Shown: piece by piece, positions 1 through 6,230 of the stretch | How positions within the stretch are numbered: the stretch's first letter is position 1 | Layout of the letters: every line of letters begins with the position of its first letter | Assembly: GCA_964423835.1 (NCBI GenBank) | Contig: CAYRGJ010000052.1 | Coordinates: 1 to 17,075, forward strand | From: JAFGCL01 sp964423835 | Lineage (GTDB): Bacteria; Chloroflexota; Dehalococcoidia; UBA2247; RBG-13-53-26 | Direction: 5' to 3' | DNA: 17,075 nt | Translations under genes and position numbers: made by a program | Notes under the pieces: model-generated | Databases searched by the model: none | The model's input: only the letters and a program-made list of their open reading frames with translations | What the model was told of the DNA's origin: nothing

Positions 1-109
1 TGATCACTACCTTCGCGCCTTCCTGCGCCAGGGCGATGGCCTCCGCCCGGCCGATCCCGCGGCCGGCGCCGGTGACGATGGCTACCCTGTCCTTGAGCCG
101 ATTCCCCAT
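1..109 (-). CDS. Short-chain dehydrogenase/reductase (SDR), N-terminal fragment
   Basis: The gene runs off the left edge, so only the first 36 codons are visible. They encode MGNRLKDRVAIVTGAGRGIG followed by RAEAIALAQEGAKVVI. The TGAGRGIG stretch is the TGxxxGIG dinucleotide-binding motif of classical SDRs, and the following EGAKVVI is the second Rossmann strand. The family performs NAD(P)(H)-dependent oxidation or reduction of alcohols and ketones in the cytosol; the substrate cannot be told from this piece. The ATG at 107-109 (read on minus) is preceded by GGAGG seven bases upstream, which fixes the start. The gene diverges from the Lrp-like regulator, and a palindromic operator candidate sits 17 bases ahead of the start. 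Confidence 0.9.
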   Translation of the reverse strand, partial: MGNRLKDRVAIVTGAGRGIGRAEAIALAQEGAKVVI

Positions 110-125
110 TTCCTTACCTCCCTGC

Positions 126-140
126 GACAGACAGTCTGTC
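126..140. promoter_or_regulatory. TetR-type operator candidate (perfect palindrome)
   Basis: GACAGAC-A-GTCTGTC is a perfect inverted repeat with 7-bp arms around one central base. It lies between the SDR start codon and a likely SDR promoter at 154-183, a position where a bound repressor would block transcription. CAGAC-N-GTCTG cores are common in TetR-family operators that control SDR and acyl-CoA genes. No TetR gene is in the window, so the regulator is inferred. Confidence 0.5.
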
Positions 141-153
141 CAGCTTTTTCGTC

Positions 154-183
154 AGACTAGCATGAGCGTCAACCACCTGTCAA
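154..183 (-). promoter_or_regulatory. Possible promoter of the SDR gene
   Basis: Read on the minus strand, a perfect TTGACA (-35, at 183-178) is followed after 18 bases by TAGTCT (-10, at 159-154). The -10 matches the consensus at only three positions, so this is a moderate candidate. It would start transcription near 147 and place the palindrome at 126-140 in the early transcribed region. Confidence 0.4.
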
Positions 184-197
184 CTGATGAATAGGAT

Positions 198-236
198 TGC
201 AGCATACATAATGTCATAGATCGTGCTGCAGTATGC
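198..236. promoter_or_regulatory. Interrupted inverted repeats upstream of the Lrp-like gene
   Basis: TGCAGCA (198-204) pairs with TGCTGCA (224-230), and the overlapping GCATAC (202-207) pairs with GTATGC (231-236). The region is more AT-rich than its surroundings. The spacing fits a dimer binding site, possibly for autoregulation by the adjacent Lrp/AsnC-like protein, but the protein partner is inferred. Confidence 0.3.
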
Positions 237-376
237 ACATATGGTTACTGGAATGATGAAGTGGAAGCGCCATCGTGGAATCAGGGGCTTGAAAAACCCG
301 GGTCAGTGACGTAGACTGAGCCGATGGAGGAGACGGGCTGGTGGTTTGCAGCGCCGGGGCCACGGCAGGAGGGGTG

Positions 377-1459
377 ATGAGCGCATCCAGTACTGAGGAG
401 AATGGCCTCAGCCTGAGGGCGGGCGAGGACGGCCTCGATGCCATCGACACCGGGCTGCTGCGTGGGCTCACGGTGGATGGCCGGCGCTCGGCCTCTGACC
501 TGGCCCGGGAGCTGGGCATCAGCCGGGCGTACGCCAACAGGAAGCTGCAGGCCCTCCTGAAGAAGAGGCGGATCAGGGTCCGGGCGTTCAGTAATCCCAC
601 GGCGCTGGGCTTCAAGGCCGGGGCCATGACCAACATCCAGGTGTCCCCCGGCGGCATGGATGCGGCCATCGGCTGCCTGCGCTCTCTGCCCCAGGTCTGT
701 CTGCTGATGATCACTGCCGGCGGGCAGGACATCGTGGCCCTCACCATGTTCCCCAGCGCCGGACATCTCTCCACCTTCCTGACGGAGGACCTGGGCAGGA
801 TGCCCGGCATCAAGTCCACGGAGACCCTGATGATCGCCGACTGGCGGGTCCGGTCGGTGCTTTCCGATCCGGGCGTGGGGTTCTACTCCTACCTGTCATC
901 CCAGCCGGGAAACCGCAACGGCCCTCACGGCGGAAAGGCAGCGGATTTCGCGCAGGCGGGCATGTCCCCCGATTCCACAATTGACCGGCTGGACCTGGAG
1001 ATACTCCGGGCCATCGAGCGAGACCCGCGCCAGCCCATCGCAGTACTGGCCAACTCGGTGGGGGCCAGTCAGAGGTCCGCCTCCGCCAGGCTGCGCAGCC
1101 TCCTGGCCGGCGACGCGCTGCGGATCGGCGTCTATTTCAGCCCGTTCGAGATCGGGCTGGACTTCTTCCCCATGGTGGGCATGAGGGTATCCCCGGCGGA
1201 GGTCGAGGCGGTTGCGGCGCGGGTGGAGTCCCTGCCCAACGTGTTCTGGATGCTCCGGGTTTCCGGCCGGTACGATCTGCTGGTGGGGACCATGTTCGCC
1301 GGCCCCCGCGAAGTATCACGCTTCGTCTGGAAGGATCTGGCCGGGATTCCGGGAATCCTCTCCATGGAGACCAGCATTGGCCTGGAGATCAGCAAGTGGT
1401 CTCTACCTTACATGGCCACCGCCTACCTGGACTGCCTGGCCCGGGCCCGGCCGGGGTAG
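377..1459 (+). CDS. Tandem (double) Lrp/AsnC-type transcriptional regulator
   Basis: The 360-aa protein contains two consecutive Lrp/AsnC units. The first winged-helix HTH is at about residues 20-68 (DLARELGISRAYANRKLQAL), followed by a RAM-like ligand/oligomerisation domain to about 160. A second HTH begins near residue 203 (RLDLEILRAIERDPRQPIAV) and a second RAM-like domain fills about 255-345. Ordinary Lrp proteins are about 150 aa with one unit, so this is a doubled architecture that may act as a built-in dimer. The start is uncertain: ATG 377 has AGGAGG four bases upstream, but an in-frame GTG at 341 has GGAGGAG at good spacing and would add 12 residues. It lies directly before the duplicated solute-binding genes and may regulate them; Lrp proteins classically sense amino acids. 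Confidence 0.88.
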   Translation: MSASSTEENGLSLRAGEDGLDAIDTGLLRGLTVDGRRSASDLARELGISRAYANRKLQALLKKRRIRVRAFSNPTALGFKAGAMTNIQVSPGGMDAAIGCLRSLPQVCLLMITAGGQDIVALTMFPSAGHLSTFLTEDLGRMPGIKSTETLMIADWRVRSVLSDPGVGFYSYLSSQPGNRNGPHGGKAADFAQAGMSPDSTIDRLDLEILRAIERDPRQPIAVLANSVGASQRSASARLRSLLAGDALRIGVYFSPFEIGLDFFPMVGMRVSPAEVEAVAARVESLPNVFWMLRVSGRYDLLVGTMFAGPREVSRFVWKDLAGIPGILSMETSIGLEISKWSLPYMATAYLDCLARARPG

Positions 1460-1520
1460 CCGGGTGGCATTTGTGATTTTGCGGCCGGCCCTCGTGATCT
1501 GCGGGTGCGCGCGATTCGGT

Positions 1521-1534
1521 GGACTGCGGCGGCC
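1521..1534 (+). promoter_or_regulatory. Conserved box upstream of promoter A
   Basis: GGACTGCGGCGGCC occurs here and again at 3107-3120. It ends 19 bases before the -35 hexamer in copy A and 17 bases before it in copy B. Conservation in otherwise diverged upstream DNA suggests an activator or repressor site, although the duplication is recent enough that some identity is expected. Confidence 0.4.
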
Positions 1535-1553
1535 TGCGCGCCGCGAACTGGCG

Positions 1554-1583
1554 TTGACTTGGTGGCGTGAGCCTCCGTACACT
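1554..1583 (+). promoter_or_regulatory. Sigma70-like promoter A of the first solute-binding gene
   Basis: TTGACT (1554-1559), an 18-base spacer and TACACT (1578-1583). The equivalent pair, TTGACT and TACACT with 17 bases between, is conserved at copy B, which supports both. The predicted start near 1590 gives a leader of about 93 bases. Confidence 0.7.
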
Positions 1584-1595
1584 TGTTGTGAAAAG

Positions 1596-1626
1596 GGCTG
1601 GCCTGGTATGCAAATGTAGGCCAGCC
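1596..1626 (+). promoter_or_regulatory. Leader hairpin A in the 5' UTR
   Basis: GGCTGGCCT (1596-1604) pairs perfectly with AGGCCAGCC (1618-1626) around a 13-nt loop. Copy B has the same hairpin with a loop of equal length. A smaller hairpin built on GACC and GGGTC follows in both leaders, ahead of the Shine-Dalgarno AAGGAGGAG. It could be a protein-binding site, an mRNA stabiliser or part of a riboswitch. Confidence 0.6.
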
Positions 1627-1682
1627 GAGAGGGATAAGACCTGGAGGGGTCGAGTAGTCTATGTTCAAGGAGGAGTGAGTTC

Positions 1683-2915
1683 ATGAATCTGCGGTTTGCC
1701 GGGAAGATTGTCCTGTTGGTCGTGGCACTGATGCTGGCCACGGCGCCGTTTCTCCTGGGCTGCGGCGGCGGGCAGGACGGCGGGGAAAACACAATGGTGA
1801 TCGGGTGGTTGGGGGACCAGACGGGCGTCAGCGCGGGCGCATTCAAGGAAGTCGTCTGGGGCATGGACGACTACTTTGCCGAGATGGACCCGATAGAAGG
1901 CATCAACATCGAGATGCAGCTGTACGACACCCGGCTGGACTACGGCCGCATCCCCATCGGTTACGACTGGTTAGTCAGTCAGGGCATGGACATCTGCATG
2001 GTGTACTCCGTGGCCGCGGTGCTGGGGATAAAGGGCCAGTTTGCCGAGGACCAGATACCGGCCTTATCGTTCACCGTGGACCCGATGACCCGTGAGACGC
2101 CCTGGATGTACGGTGTGGCGCCGGACTACAACACCGAGGGGGAGTACCTGATCACCTACCTGGTGAAGGACTGGTGGGAGACGAAAGGTATGACCCGGCC
2201 CATCAAGATCGGGGTCTTCAGCCAGCCCTCCTCGGCCACCACCAATGCCTACTATGGTGGTTTTGACCTCGGTATCGCCGCCAACCCGGGCAAGTGCGAG
2301 GTGACCAAGGTGACAGCGCCCATGACGCAGACGGCTTTCGTCAGCGAGGTGGCTGCGCTGCAGGGCAGCGACGTAATCATCATCACCATCCCGGGCACCC
2401 CGGGGCCTCTGTTCATCAAGGAGGCCCTCCAGAGAGGGTACGAAGGACGCTTCCTGAGCGGGAGCGCCTCTCTGCTGGGAGTCTGGACCCTGACCCAGAC
2501 GCTGCTCACCCCGCAGGAGCTCGACGGGCTCATCGTGCCCCACTCCTGGCACGTGTGGGAGGATGACAACGACTTCGTGGCCGAGATGGCGGCCACGTTG
2601 GAGAGCCGCCGGCCATCGGATGCCGATACTCTGAAGGAAGGCACCACGTGGCAGACGGGGTGGACCACGGCCCACATAATCGCCGGCGTCCTGCGCTCCG
2701 CAGCCGAAGCCGTGGGTCCGGAAAACGTGGCTGGCCCCGCCATCCGTGACGCCATCGACGGGTTGTCGCTGCAGATACCAACTTGGCCGGTCATAGGCCT
2801 GGCCAACAGCGGCGGGCAGAACATACTGCAGCCTTATTACCGCATGATTGAGTACCGGGCCGCCGACAACCAGTTCCACGCCATTTCCGACTGGTTCGCC
2901 GTCACCGGTTCCTGA
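1683..2915 (+). CDS. Type 1 periplasmic-binding lipoprotein, ABC transporter solute-binding protein (copy A)
   Basis: The 410-aa protein begins with a lipoprotein signal peptide: basic n-region, hydrophobic core and lipobox L24-L25-G26-C27. A GGGQDGGEN linker follows. The rest resembles the Leu/Ile/Val-binding (Peripla_BP_6) family: VIGWLGDQTGVSAG at the first strand, a helix ending in MDPIEGI, the ligand-cleft region SFTVDP, and QPSSATTNAYYGGFD where the second lobe begins. It should bind a small solute outside the membrane and hand it to an ABC permease; the ligand is unknown. No permease or ATPase gene is nearby, so it is an orphan that must share a transporter encoded elsewhere or act as a sensor. 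The start has AAGGAGGAG about eight bases upstream. It is roughly 87 percent identical, without gaps, to the next gene by hand comparison. Confidence 0.9.
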   Translation: MNLRFAGKIVLLVVALMLATAPFLLGCGGGQDGGENTMVIGWLGDQTGVSAGAFKEVVWGMDDYFAEMDPIEGINIEMQLYDTRLDYGRIPIGYDWLVSQGMDICMVYSVAAVLGIKGQFAEDQIPALSFTVDPMTRETPWMYGVAPDYNTEGEYLITYLVKDWWETKGMTRPIKIGVFSQPSSATTNAYYGGFDLGIAANPGKCEVTKVTAPMTQTAFVSEVAALQGSDVIIITIPGTPGPLFIKEALQRGYEGRFLSGSASLLGVWTLTQTLLTPQELDGLIVPHSWHVWEDDNDFVAEMAATLESRRPSDADTLKEGTTWQTGWTTAHIIAGVLRSAAEAVGPENVAGPAIRDAIDGLSLQIPTWPVIGLANSGGQNILQPYYRMIEYRAADNQFHAISDWFAVTGS

Positions 2916-2925
2916 GGATACAGAG

Positions 2926-2955
2926 GTGGTGCAGCCCCTCCCGGGGCTGCACCAC
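2926..2955 (+). terminator. Terminator-like hairpin after copy A
   Basis: GTGGTGCAGCCCC (2926-2938), loop TCCC, and GGGGCTGCACCAC (2943-2955) form a perfect 13-bp stem starting 11 bases after the stop codon. The same arms recur after copy B. There is no clear U-tract, so it may work with Rho or protect the mRNA 3' end. Confidence 0.6.
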
Positions 2956-3089
2956 TCTACCAAGGTGGCGCGCCCCTGGGGTGTCTTCTGCCCAGGTACG
3001 CCAGAGGTGGCCTGCTTCCCGTTCACCCTCCTCCCCTGTCAGCCCCCGCCGGTGCTTAGATCGGGCCGTCTCGGCACGCTGCGACCATA

Positions 3090-3111
3090 AGTCCGCGCCA
3101 TGCCGCGGACT
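3090..3111. promoter_or_regulatory. Inverted repeat upstream of promoter B
   Basis: AGTCCGCG (3090-3097) and CGCGGACT (3104-3111) form 8-bp arms around CCATGC. The right arm overlaps the conserved GGACTGCGGCGGCC box. Copy A keeps the box but not the left arm, so the palindrome is specific to copy B. Confidence 0.3.
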
Positions 3112-3120
3112 GCGGCGGCC
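3107..3120 (+). promoter_or_regulatory. Conserved box upstream of promoter B
   Basis: GGACTGCGGCGGCC is identical to 1521-1534 and sits 17 bases before the -35 hexamer of copy B. The distance is conserved within two bases, as expected of a regulator site tied to the promoter. Confidence 0.4.
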
Positions 3121-3137
3121 GCCGCTGCAAAAAGGCG

Positions 3138-3166
3138 TTGACTTGGAGCCCGAGCCTCGGTACACT
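3138..3166 (+). promoter_or_regulatory. Sigma70-like promoter B of the second solute-binding gene
   Basis: TTGACT (3138-3143), a 17-base spacer and TACACT (3161-3166). Both hexamers match promoter A while most of the spacer differs. The predicted leader is about 94 bases, the same as copy A. Each paralog therefore appears to be transcribed independently. Confidence 0.72.
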
Positions 3167-3178
3167 CGGGGTTGAAAG

Positions 3179-3209
3179 GGCTGGCCTGCTGTGGTAATGT
3201 AGGCCAGCT
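3179..3209 (+). promoter_or_regulatory. Leader hairpin B in the 5' UTR
   Basis: GGCTGGCCT (3179-3187) pairs with AGGCCAGCT (3201-3209) around a 13-nt loop. The outermost pair is G-U here and G-C in copy A, so the stem is kept despite a base change while the loop has drifted. A second hairpin follows: GACCCC, GGA, GGGGTC. Confidence 0.6.
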
Positions 3210-3266
3210 GAGACGGAGAAGACCCCGGAGGGGTCGGGTAGTCTAGGTTCAAGGAGGGGTGAGTAC

Positions 3267-4499
3267 ATGAACCTGCGGTTTGCCGGGAAGCTTGCTCTGG
3301 TTATCATGGCAGTGGTTCTGGCCACGGTGCCGTTTCTTCTGGGCTGCGGCGGTGGGGAGGACGGCGAGGAAAACACAATCGTGATCGGATGGCTGGGGGA
3401 CCAGACGGGCGTCAGCCAGGGCGCATTCAAGGAAGTCATCTGGGGCGTGGACGACTATTTGGCCGAGATGGACCCGATTGAAGGCATCAAGATCGACATA
3501 CAGCTGTACGACACCCGGCTGGACTACGGCCGCATCCCCATCGGTTACGACTGGTTAATCAATCAGGGCATGGACATCTGCATGGTGTACTCCGTGGGCA
3601 TGATCCTGGGGATAACGGGTCAATTCGCCGAGGACCAGATGCCGGCCATCTCCTTCACCGCGGACCCGGCGACCCGTGACACGCCCTGGCTGTACGGTGT
3701 GGCGCCGGACTACAACATCGAGGGAGAGTACCTGATTACCTATCTGGTGAAGGACTGGTATGAGACCAAAGGTATGACCAGGCCCATCAAGATAGGGGTC
3801 CTCAGCCAGCCCTCATCGGCCACCACCAACGCCTTCTGGGGTGGTTTTGACCTCGGTATCGCCGCCAATCCGGGCAAGTGCGAGGTGACCAGGGTGACCG
3901 CGCCCATGACGCAGACGGCCTTTGTCAGCGAGGTGGCCGCGCTGCAGGGCAGCGACGTGATCATCATCACCATTCCGGGGACCCCCGGGCCGCTGTTCAT
4001 CAAAGAGGCCCGCCAGAGAGGCTACACGGGGCCCTTCGTAAGCTCGAGCGCCTCCCTGCTCGGCGTGTGGACCCTGACCCAGACGCTGCTCACGCCGCAG
4101 GAGCTCGACGGGCTCATAGTGCCTCACAGCTGGCACCTGTGGGAGGATGACAACGAGTTCGTCGCCGAGATGACAGCCGCGGTGGAGAGCCGCCGTCCGT
4201 CCGATGCCGATACTCTGAAGGAAGGCACCACGTGGCAGACGGGGTGGACCACGGCCCACATTATCGCCGGCATCCTGCGCTCCGCAGCTGAAGCCGTGGG
4301 TCCGGAGAACGTGGATGGCCCCGCCATCCGTGACGCCATCGAGGGGTTGTCGCTGCAGATACCAACCTGGCCGGTCATAGGCCTGGCCAACAGCGGCGGG
4401 CACAACATACTGCAGCCATACTACCGCATGATTGAGTACAAGGCCGCCGACGGCCAGTTCCACTCCATATCCGACTGGTTCACCGTCGCGGGATCCTGA
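3267..4499 (+). CDS. Type 1 periplasmic-binding lipoprotein, ABC transporter solute-binding protein (copy B)
   Basis: This 410-aa paralog aligns without gaps to the preceding gene; I count about 55 substitutions by eye. The lipobox L24-L25-G26-C27 and the GGGEDGEEN linker are kept. Changes are scattered and mostly conservative in the N-lobe. A denser patch lies where copy A reads LQRGYEGRFLSGSAS and copy B reads RQRGYTGPFVSSSAS. In the region following GGFDLGIAAN the two are nearly identical. The pattern suggests functional divergence, or different expression, of two binding proteins rather than decay; neither copy has a stop or frameshift. It has its own promoter, leader and terminator-like hairpin. 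The ligand is unknown; branched amino acids or related small molecules are known for the family. Confidence 0.9.
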   Translation: MNLRFAGKLALVIMAVVLATVPFLLGCGGGEDGEENTIVIGWLGDQTGVSQGAFKEVIWGVDDYLAEMDPIEGIKIDIQLYDTRLDYGRIPIGYDWLINQGMDICMVYSVGMILGITGQFAEDQMPAISFTADPATRDTPWLYGVAPDYNIEGEYLITYLVKDWYETKGMTRPIKIGVLSQPSSATTNAFWGGFDLGIAANPGKCEVTRVTAPMTQTAFVSEVAALQGSDVIIITIPGTPGPLFIKEARQRGYTGPFVSSSASLLGVWTLTQTLLTPQELDGLIVPHSWHLWEDDNEFVAEMTAAVESRRPSDADTLKEGTTWQTGWTTAHIIAGILRSAAEAVGPENVDGPAIRDAIEGLSLQIPTWPVIGLANSGGHNILQPYYRMIEYKAADGQFHSISDWFTVAGS

Positions 4500-4507
4500 C
4501 GAACCGG

Positions 4508-4537
4508 GTGGTGCAGCCCCGGAAGGGGCTGCACCAC
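4508..4537. terminator. Terminator-like hairpin between convergent genes (copy B)
   Basis: GTGGTGCAGCCCC (4508-4520), loop GGAA, and GGGGCTGCACCAC (4525-4537) form a perfect 13-bp stem; GGAA is a stable GNRA-type tetraloop. It lies eight bases after the copy B stop and 37 bases from the end of the convergent EthD-like gene, so it could serve both directions. The arms equal those at 2926-2955; only the loop differs. Confidence 0.6.
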
Positions 4538-4574
4538 TACCCAAGGTGCGGCGTTCCCGGGGCGTGAGGGCCGC

Positions 4575-5294
4575 CTAGCTCTTGAGGATGTACTCGCTGG
4601 CCATGGTGCTGCGGATACGGTGCACATCGAGGATTTCCATGACGCTGCGGCCCATCACCATCATGTTCCACGCCAGCCTCAATGGGTTCTTCCCGGCGCC
4701 ATAGAAGAGGAAGGGGTTGGCGGCGTGGCGGGCTGAAGGCCAGGATTCCTCCACGATGCCTTCGTAGGGCGGCGCCTCGCCGGTGACCGGCCTGATCACT
4801 ACATTACGCACGTATCGTGCGCGGGGCTGCATAGCTGCCGACAGGGGCGAGTGCTCTGTGTGCCACCGGCGCAGCCACTCCTGCCGCGAAAGCCGCCGGG
4901 GACGCTCCATCAACGTCACGGTGACGATGCCGGGTGATCGTTGCCCGTCAGGCCAGGCCCTGGGCCCGGAGTGCTGGTTGCCCCCGTATTCCGTATAGAC
5001 GGATTCGTCCACCAGGTAGCCGGCCGCCCTGAAGCCCGCGTGCCGCAGGATCCCCTCACACGCGGCGCGCCTTTCCGGGTCCGCCAGCCACAGGGAGACA
5101 TCGGCGCACATGCGCTCCCCGGAATGATACGGCGCCGGCGGCCTCACCCTGGCATCCTGGTCCACGATGTACATGGTCAGCTTCACGCACCCGGCATCGA
5201 TCAATCCGGGGGCGACGTCTCTCAGCAGGACCTGCTGCCTTTGCTTCGGGTCCTGCCCCGGTGGGGGCCAGAGCACGTAGATGAGCTTGTCCAT
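4575..5294 (-). CDS. EthD-like dimeric alpha/beta-barrel protein, two domains
   Basis: The 239-aa protein looks like two ferredoxin-like alpha/beta-barrel halves. The first (about 1-110) starts MDKLIYVLWPPPGQD. The second (about 121-225) holds EEW/QEW-type EthD signature residues: SRQEWLRRWHTEHSPL, with W144, H145, E147 and H148, then ARYVRNVVIRPV. EthD-domain proteins are small cytosolic proteins of mostly unknown role, often encoded near dehydrogenases and monooxygenases that act on xenobiotics or lipids. There is no signal peptide or membrane segment. ATG at 5292-5294 has GGAAGG a few bases upstream. It converges on the copy B gene and diverges from the flavoprotein gene. The fold assignment is reasonably firm; the function is not known. 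Confidence 0.8.
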   Translation of the reverse strand: MDKLIYVLWPPPGQDPKQRQQVLLRDVAPGLIDAGCVKLTMYIVDQDARVRPPAPYHSGERMCADVSLWLADPERRAACEGILRHAGFRAAGYLVDESVYTEYGGNQHSGPRAWPDGQRSPGIVTVTLMERPRRLSRQEWLRRWHTEHSPLSAAMQPRARYVRNVVIRPVTGEAPPYEGIVEESWPSARHAANPFLFYGAGKNPLRLAWNMMVMGRSVMEILDVHRIRSTMASEYILKS

Positions 5295-5367
5295 TCGCCT
5301 TCCTTGAGAAGCCCGCGCTCGGCTGGGGCGAAGCTCCCGTGAGACTGTCTCCGGTGAAACCGGGCCA

Positions 5368-5397
5368 AGGATAGACCGGATGCAAGGGAGCTGTCAA
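5368..5397 (-). promoter_or_regulatory. Promoter of the EthD-like gene
   Basis: On the minus strand a perfect TTGACA (5397-5392) and TATCCT (5373-5368) are 18 bases apart. Transcription would begin near 5361, giving a leader of about 67 bases. Confidence 0.6.
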
Positions 5398-5443
5398 AAC
5401 CCTGTTAATCGTATACTACACATGAGATAGCAGGGCCCTTGCT

Positions 5444-5472
5444 TTGACATCCGGCCGTCCGCAGGCAAGAAT
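5444..5472 (+). promoter_or_regulatory. Candidate promoter of the flavoprotein gene
   Basis: A perfect TTGACA (5444-5449), a 17-base spacer and AAGAAT (5467-5472) lie about 42 bases ahead of the ATG. A TATACT hexamer at 5412-5417 is a second possible -10, but it lacks a convincing -35. Confidence 0.45.
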
Positions 5473-5513
5473 GGAGGCCAACCGGACAGGACCTCGCCAG
5501 AGAAGGAGGGAGC

Positions 5514-6161
5514 ATGTATGCCATGGCCTTCAACGGGAGCCCCAGGCGGGACGGCACCACCGCGACTCTGCTCAAGAAGGCGCTGCAAGGGGCCGCCTCC
5601 CAGGGCGCCAAGACCGAGCTCATTCACCTGAGCCAGCTCCAGATGAAAGGCTGCCAGGCCTGCTTCTCCTGCAAGCGGCGGGGAGGGAAGAGCGACGGGA
5701 AGTGCGCTCTCAGGGACGACATGACCCCACTCTATGCCAGGATCGAGAAGGCCGGCGCGGTCTTCATCGGATCACCCATCTACTTCGGCGGAGTCAGCTC
5801 GGGGACCAGGATGTTCATCGAGCGCCTCTTTCCCTACTTCACGTACCGGGATTACTCCTCACTTTTCAGCCCGAAGATTCCGGTGGGGCTCATATGCACC
5901 ATGGGCGGCGGCATTGAGGAGGAGAAGGTCTTCCGCCCGGAGATGCAGTTCAATCAGCTGATGCTGTCGCTGCTGCTGGGGCCCACGGAGCTGCTGGTCA
6001 GCGTGGACACCGTTCACGTCAAGGACTACTCAGAGCTGGTGGCCGATGCGCTGGAGCCAATCATCGGCCGGAAGCTGGAGCACCAGCGCACCATTCTCCC
6101 GCTGGATTGCCAGAAGGCCTTCGAGATGGGGGCCAGGTTCGCCGGCAGCTCCGGCGGTTAG
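5514..6161 (+). CDS. Flavodoxin-fold FMN-dependent oxidoreductase, iron-sulfur-flavoprotein-like
   Basis: The 215-aa protein has the NADPH-dependent FMN reductase / flavodoxin fold. N7-G-S-P-R-R-D-G-T-T is the FMN phosphate loop and GSPIYFGG (87-94) the second flavin loop. Cysteines C47-x2-C50-x2-C53-x10-C64 fall where iron-sulfur flavoproteins (Isf) carry their cluster ligands. Classic Isf has CX2CX2CX4-7C, so the last spacing is longer than usual; a [4Fe-4S] cluster is plausible, not proven. The protein would transfer electrons in the cytosol. The start at 5514 has AAGGAGGG three bases upstream; ATG 5523 is an in-frame alternative. It converges with the BIg2/BsuPI gene. Some relatives without a cluster act as quinone or nitro reductases. 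Confidence 0.88.
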   Translation: MYAMAFNGSPRRDGTTATLLKKALQGAASQGAKTELIHLSQLQMKGCQACFSCKRRGGKSDGKCALRDDMTPLYARIEKAGAVFIGSPIYFGGVSSGTRMFIERLFPYFTYRDYSSLFSPKIPVGLICTMGGGIEEEKVFRPEMQFNQLMLSLLLGPTELLVSVDTVHVKDYSELVADALEPIIGRKLEHQRTILPLDCQKAFEMGARFAGSSGG

Positions 6162-6170
6162 CCGGATCCG

Positions 6171-6212
6171 GGCGCAGAGCATGGCGTGACCTGCCGCTGA
6201 GCGATCTGCGCC
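6171..6212. terminator. Weak bidirectional terminator candidate
   Basis: GGCGCAGA (6171-6178) pairs with TCTGCGCC (6205-6212) in the 69-base gap between two convergent stop codons. The loop is 26 bases and there is no U-tract, so the case rests mainly on position. Confidence 0.3.
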
Positions 6213-6230
6213 AGGGCCCGAGGCCAGACC

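Noticed and set aside
2064..3026. Long minus-strand open frame antisense to solute-binding gene A (and a similar one at 3813-4544 in B)
   Set aside because: Both copies show it only because the coding sequence is duplicated and GC-rich. The products have no recognisable features, while the plus-strand proteins are clear lipoproteins.
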